Below are positions 62,300 to 64,000 of a stretch of 64,000 bases of DNA, in pieces. The translations under genes were made by a program, and so were the position numbers. The DNA comes from Clostridia bacterium (GTDB taxonomy: Bacteria > Bacillota > Clostridia > Oscillospirales > Acutalibacteraceae): positions 186,001 to 250,000 of the forward strand of contig JAKSQM010000001.1 in assembly GCA_024404115.1 (NCBI GenBank), written 5' to 3'. Positions within the stretch are counted from its first letter, which is position 1. Each line of letters begins with the position of its first letter. The notes under the pieces are model-generated. The model saw only the letters and a program-made list of their open reading frames with translations, was not told the origin of the DNA and did no database searches.

Positions 62300-63664
62300 T
62301 TGAAATCAATCAAGAAAAATAAAGACAGACGGAATACTTCCAACATTGGTCAGACCATTGCTGTTGTATTCTTTCTTATAATTTTTGTTGGCACAGTGCT
62401 TCTGATGCTCCCTGTTTCATCAAAAAGCGGAGTGTCCTGCGGTGCCACAAAGGCTCTTTTCACCGCCACATCTGCCACCTGCGTTACAGGTCTTGTGCTT
62501 GCAGATACATGGGTGCAGTGGAGCGGCTTCGGTCAGGTGGTTATCCTTTGCCTGATTGAAACAGGCGGACTTGGCTTCATGTCAGTTGCATCATCGGTTA
62601 TTTTTCTTTTTAAAAGAAAGGTCAGCATCAGTGAGCGTATGGCTATTGCATATAATGTGGGGTCAGACAGTATGAGCGGTGTTGTCCGTGTGCAGAAAAA
62701 AATGCTGTTTTTCTCTATCGGCGCAGAGCTTCTCGGTGCAATTATTCTGGCTCTGCGTTTCTCAAGGGATTTTGGCTGGTGGCAATCTGTGAAATTGGGT
62801 GTTTTCCATTCTGTTTCCGCTTTTTGCAATGCGGGGTTTGATATTTTCGGCTTCAAGCAGGAGGGCAGCAGTATGATGCTTTACGGCACAGACACTGTTG
62901 TTGTGGCAACCCTTTCATTCCTTATTATTTTTGGCGGTCTCGGCTTCCTTGTATGGGATGAAATGTTCCGTTGGCGTTCACCAAGAAAATGGAGCGTTTA
63001 CACAAAGCTTGTTGTTATCACAACTGCAATTCTTCTTGTAACAGGCATGGCTTTAATCTGCATTGTTGAGTGGAATAATCCACTTACCCTTGGCGCAATG
63101 GGTGTTGCCGATAAGCTGAAAGCAGGATTTTTCCAATCCACCACAGCAAGAACAGCTGGCTTCGCAGGCATTGATCAGGGTGGACTTACAGACGCAGGCA
63201 AGGCAATCACAATGTTTTATATGCTAATCGGCGGCAGTTCAGGCTCAACGGCAGGCGGTCTTAAAACAGTTACATTTATTGTGCTTGTGCTGTTTTTATG
63301 GTCAACACTTCGGGGCAAAAAGAATATTCACATTTTTTACAGAACAATTCCAAATGAAAAGGTTCTCAACGCCCTTACAATTTTTGGTATTATGATTTTC
63401 CTTGCAGTTTTTGGCGGAATCTTCATCAGCGCAACATCACCAATAAGCTTCACAGACGGACTTTATGAATCAATTTCAGCTATTGCAACAGTAGGACTTA
63501 CCACAGGCGTAACAACCGCTTTAAGTTTCCCTGCAAAGCTTATGATAATAGTTTATATGTATTTCGGCAGAGTGGGCATTCTCACATTAAGCCTTGGATT
63601 TTTACAGGATAAGGAATCGAGTGTTAAATTCAAATATGCAAACACACGACTTCTTATAGGATAG
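62300..63664 (+). CDS. ktrB: Potassium uptake membrane subunit KtrB/TrkH
   Basis: 454 residues from a TTG start (GGAAG upstream). Four pore loops of the Trk/Ktr/HKT superfamily: TATSATCVTGL, SAFCNAGFDIFG, STTARTAGFAG and SISAIATVGLTTG, each with the filter glycine. Na+-dependent K+ uptake when joined to the RCK subunit encoded 11 bp downstream. Confidence 0.93.
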   Translation: MKSIKKNKDRRNTSNIGQTIAVVFFLIIFVGTVLLMLPVSSKSGVSCGATKALFTATSATCVTGLVLADTWVQWSGFGQVVILCLIETGGLGFMSVASSVIFLFKRKVSISERMAIAYNVGSDSMSGVVRVQKKMLFFSIGAELLGAIILALRFSRDFGWWQSVKLGVFHSVSAFCNAGFDIFGFKQEGSSMMLYGTDTVVVATLSFLIIFGGLGFLVWDEMFRWRSPRKWSVYTKLVVITTAILLVTGMALICIVEWNNPLTLGAMGVADKLKAGFFQSTTARTAGFAGIDQGGLTDAGKAITMFYMLIGGSSGSTAGGLKTVTFIVLVLFLWSTLRGKKNIHIFYRTIPNEKVLNALTIFGIMIFLAVFGGIFISATSPISFTDGLYESISAIATVGLTTGVTTALSFPAKLMIIVYMYFGRVGILTLSLGFLQDKESSVKFKYANTRLLIG

Positions 63665-63674
63665 GAGAATTTTT

Positions 63675-64000
63675 ATGAAATCTTATGCAGTTATCGGACT
63701 TGGCCGTTTCGGTTCAAGTATTGCAAGAAGCCTTTATGAATACGGCGAAGAGGTTATTGCCGTTGATATTCATGAAGAGCTTGTAAATGCTATTTCAGAC
63801 CATGTTACCCGTGCAGTAACAGCGGATTGCACAAATAAAGATGAGCTTCGTTTTTTAGGTATTCAGGATTGCGATTGTGTTATTATCGCCCTCGGCACAA
63901 ATTTTTCTTCATCAATTCTTGTAACAATGAATGTTATATCTCTCAACGCAAAGTATGTTATCTGCAAGGCGCATGACAACACTCACCGTGAAATTTTAAC
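63675..64000 (+). CDS. ktrA: Potassium uptake regulatory subunit KtrA/TrkA (3' truncated)
   Basis: The frame opens at the ATG at 63675 after TAGGAG and runs off the window end (about 108 codons seen). RCK N-terminal Rossmann fold: VIGLGRFGSSIA dinucleotide loop, AVDIHEE acidic strand end, and the strand VICKAHDN. Gates KtrB in response to nucleotides. Confidence 0.93.
   Translation, partial: MKSYAVIGLGRFGSSIARSLYEYGEEVIAVDIHEELVNAISDHVTRAVTADCTNKDELRFLGIQDCDCVIIALGTNFSSSILVTMNVISLNAKYVICKAHDNTHREIL

Overview
The window reads as a stretch of chromosome from a moderately AT-rich, Gram-positive gut Clostridia bacterium, most likely of the Oscillospiraceae/Ruminococcaceae type. This rests on strong AGGAGG-like ribosome binding sites, TTGACA/TATAAT promoters with 17-bp spacers, short intrinsic terminators, SpoIIE/SpoIIAA-type partner-switching proteins, a Gram-positive style glycan operon, ECF vitamin transport and Ktr potassium uptake. 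The assignment is inference; no rRNA is present.

Left part (1-25.3 kb, mostly + strand): a 5'-truncated cobalamin-dependent methionine synthase and a HAD hydrolase; a teichoic-acid type glycerophosphotransferase with a very acidic tail plus a DUF4230 membrane protein; a minus-strand trio (YfbR-like nucleotidase, DUF2130 nuclease-like protein, secreted DUF2804 protein); an rRNA uracil methyltransferase; a lone DUF262-HNH (GmrSD-like) restriction protein; a PTP-like lipoprotein; a run of small enzymes and transporters (GNAT, flavodoxin reductase, two half-size CHR proteins, SMR, EamA); a wall operon (MurE, FemAB-type transferase, acidic membrane protein); and a cobalamin-riboswitch-controlled ECF transporter. 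The B12 transporter and B12-dependent methionine synthase fit a cobalamin auxotroph that salvages the vitamin.

Middle part (25.4-41.5 kb, minus strand): a long polysaccharide-utilisation operon that starts with an AraC regulator and continues through two zinc-ribbon/Ig-like membrane proteins, a GPH sugar symporter, a GH95-like enzyme, an unrecognised 504-residue protein, a secreted DUF4838 protein, a GH3 enzyme with PA14 insert and a secreted alpha/beta hydrolase. A GH31 gene that has lost its catalytic core lies just beyond. Most glycosidases lack signal peptides, so oligosaccharides are probably imported and cut inside. Upstream of the regulator is a tRNA-Ala(GGC) with unusual flanking inverted repeats.

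Right part (41.9-64 kb): a secreted lipase; a compact operon of free-standing acyl/AMP ligase, condensation-type protein and acyl carrier protein; an operon of BspA-type LRR protein, GH39-like glycosidase and metallophosphoesterase; a five-gene signalling operon (sugar-binding-type lipoprotein, membrane SpoIIE phosphatase/kinase fusion, SpoT-like HD protein, STAS-phosphotransferase fusion, STAS protein); a GH151/GH42-like glycosidase; a Na+/dicarboxylate-type symporter with an extra N-terminal domain; an XRE membrane regulator; and ktrB plus the start of ktrA. The best candidates for undescribed biology are the ligand-sensing partner-switching operon, the A-C-ACP operon, and the unknown enzyme in the glycan operon. 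No CRISPR array, prophage or transposase was seen.
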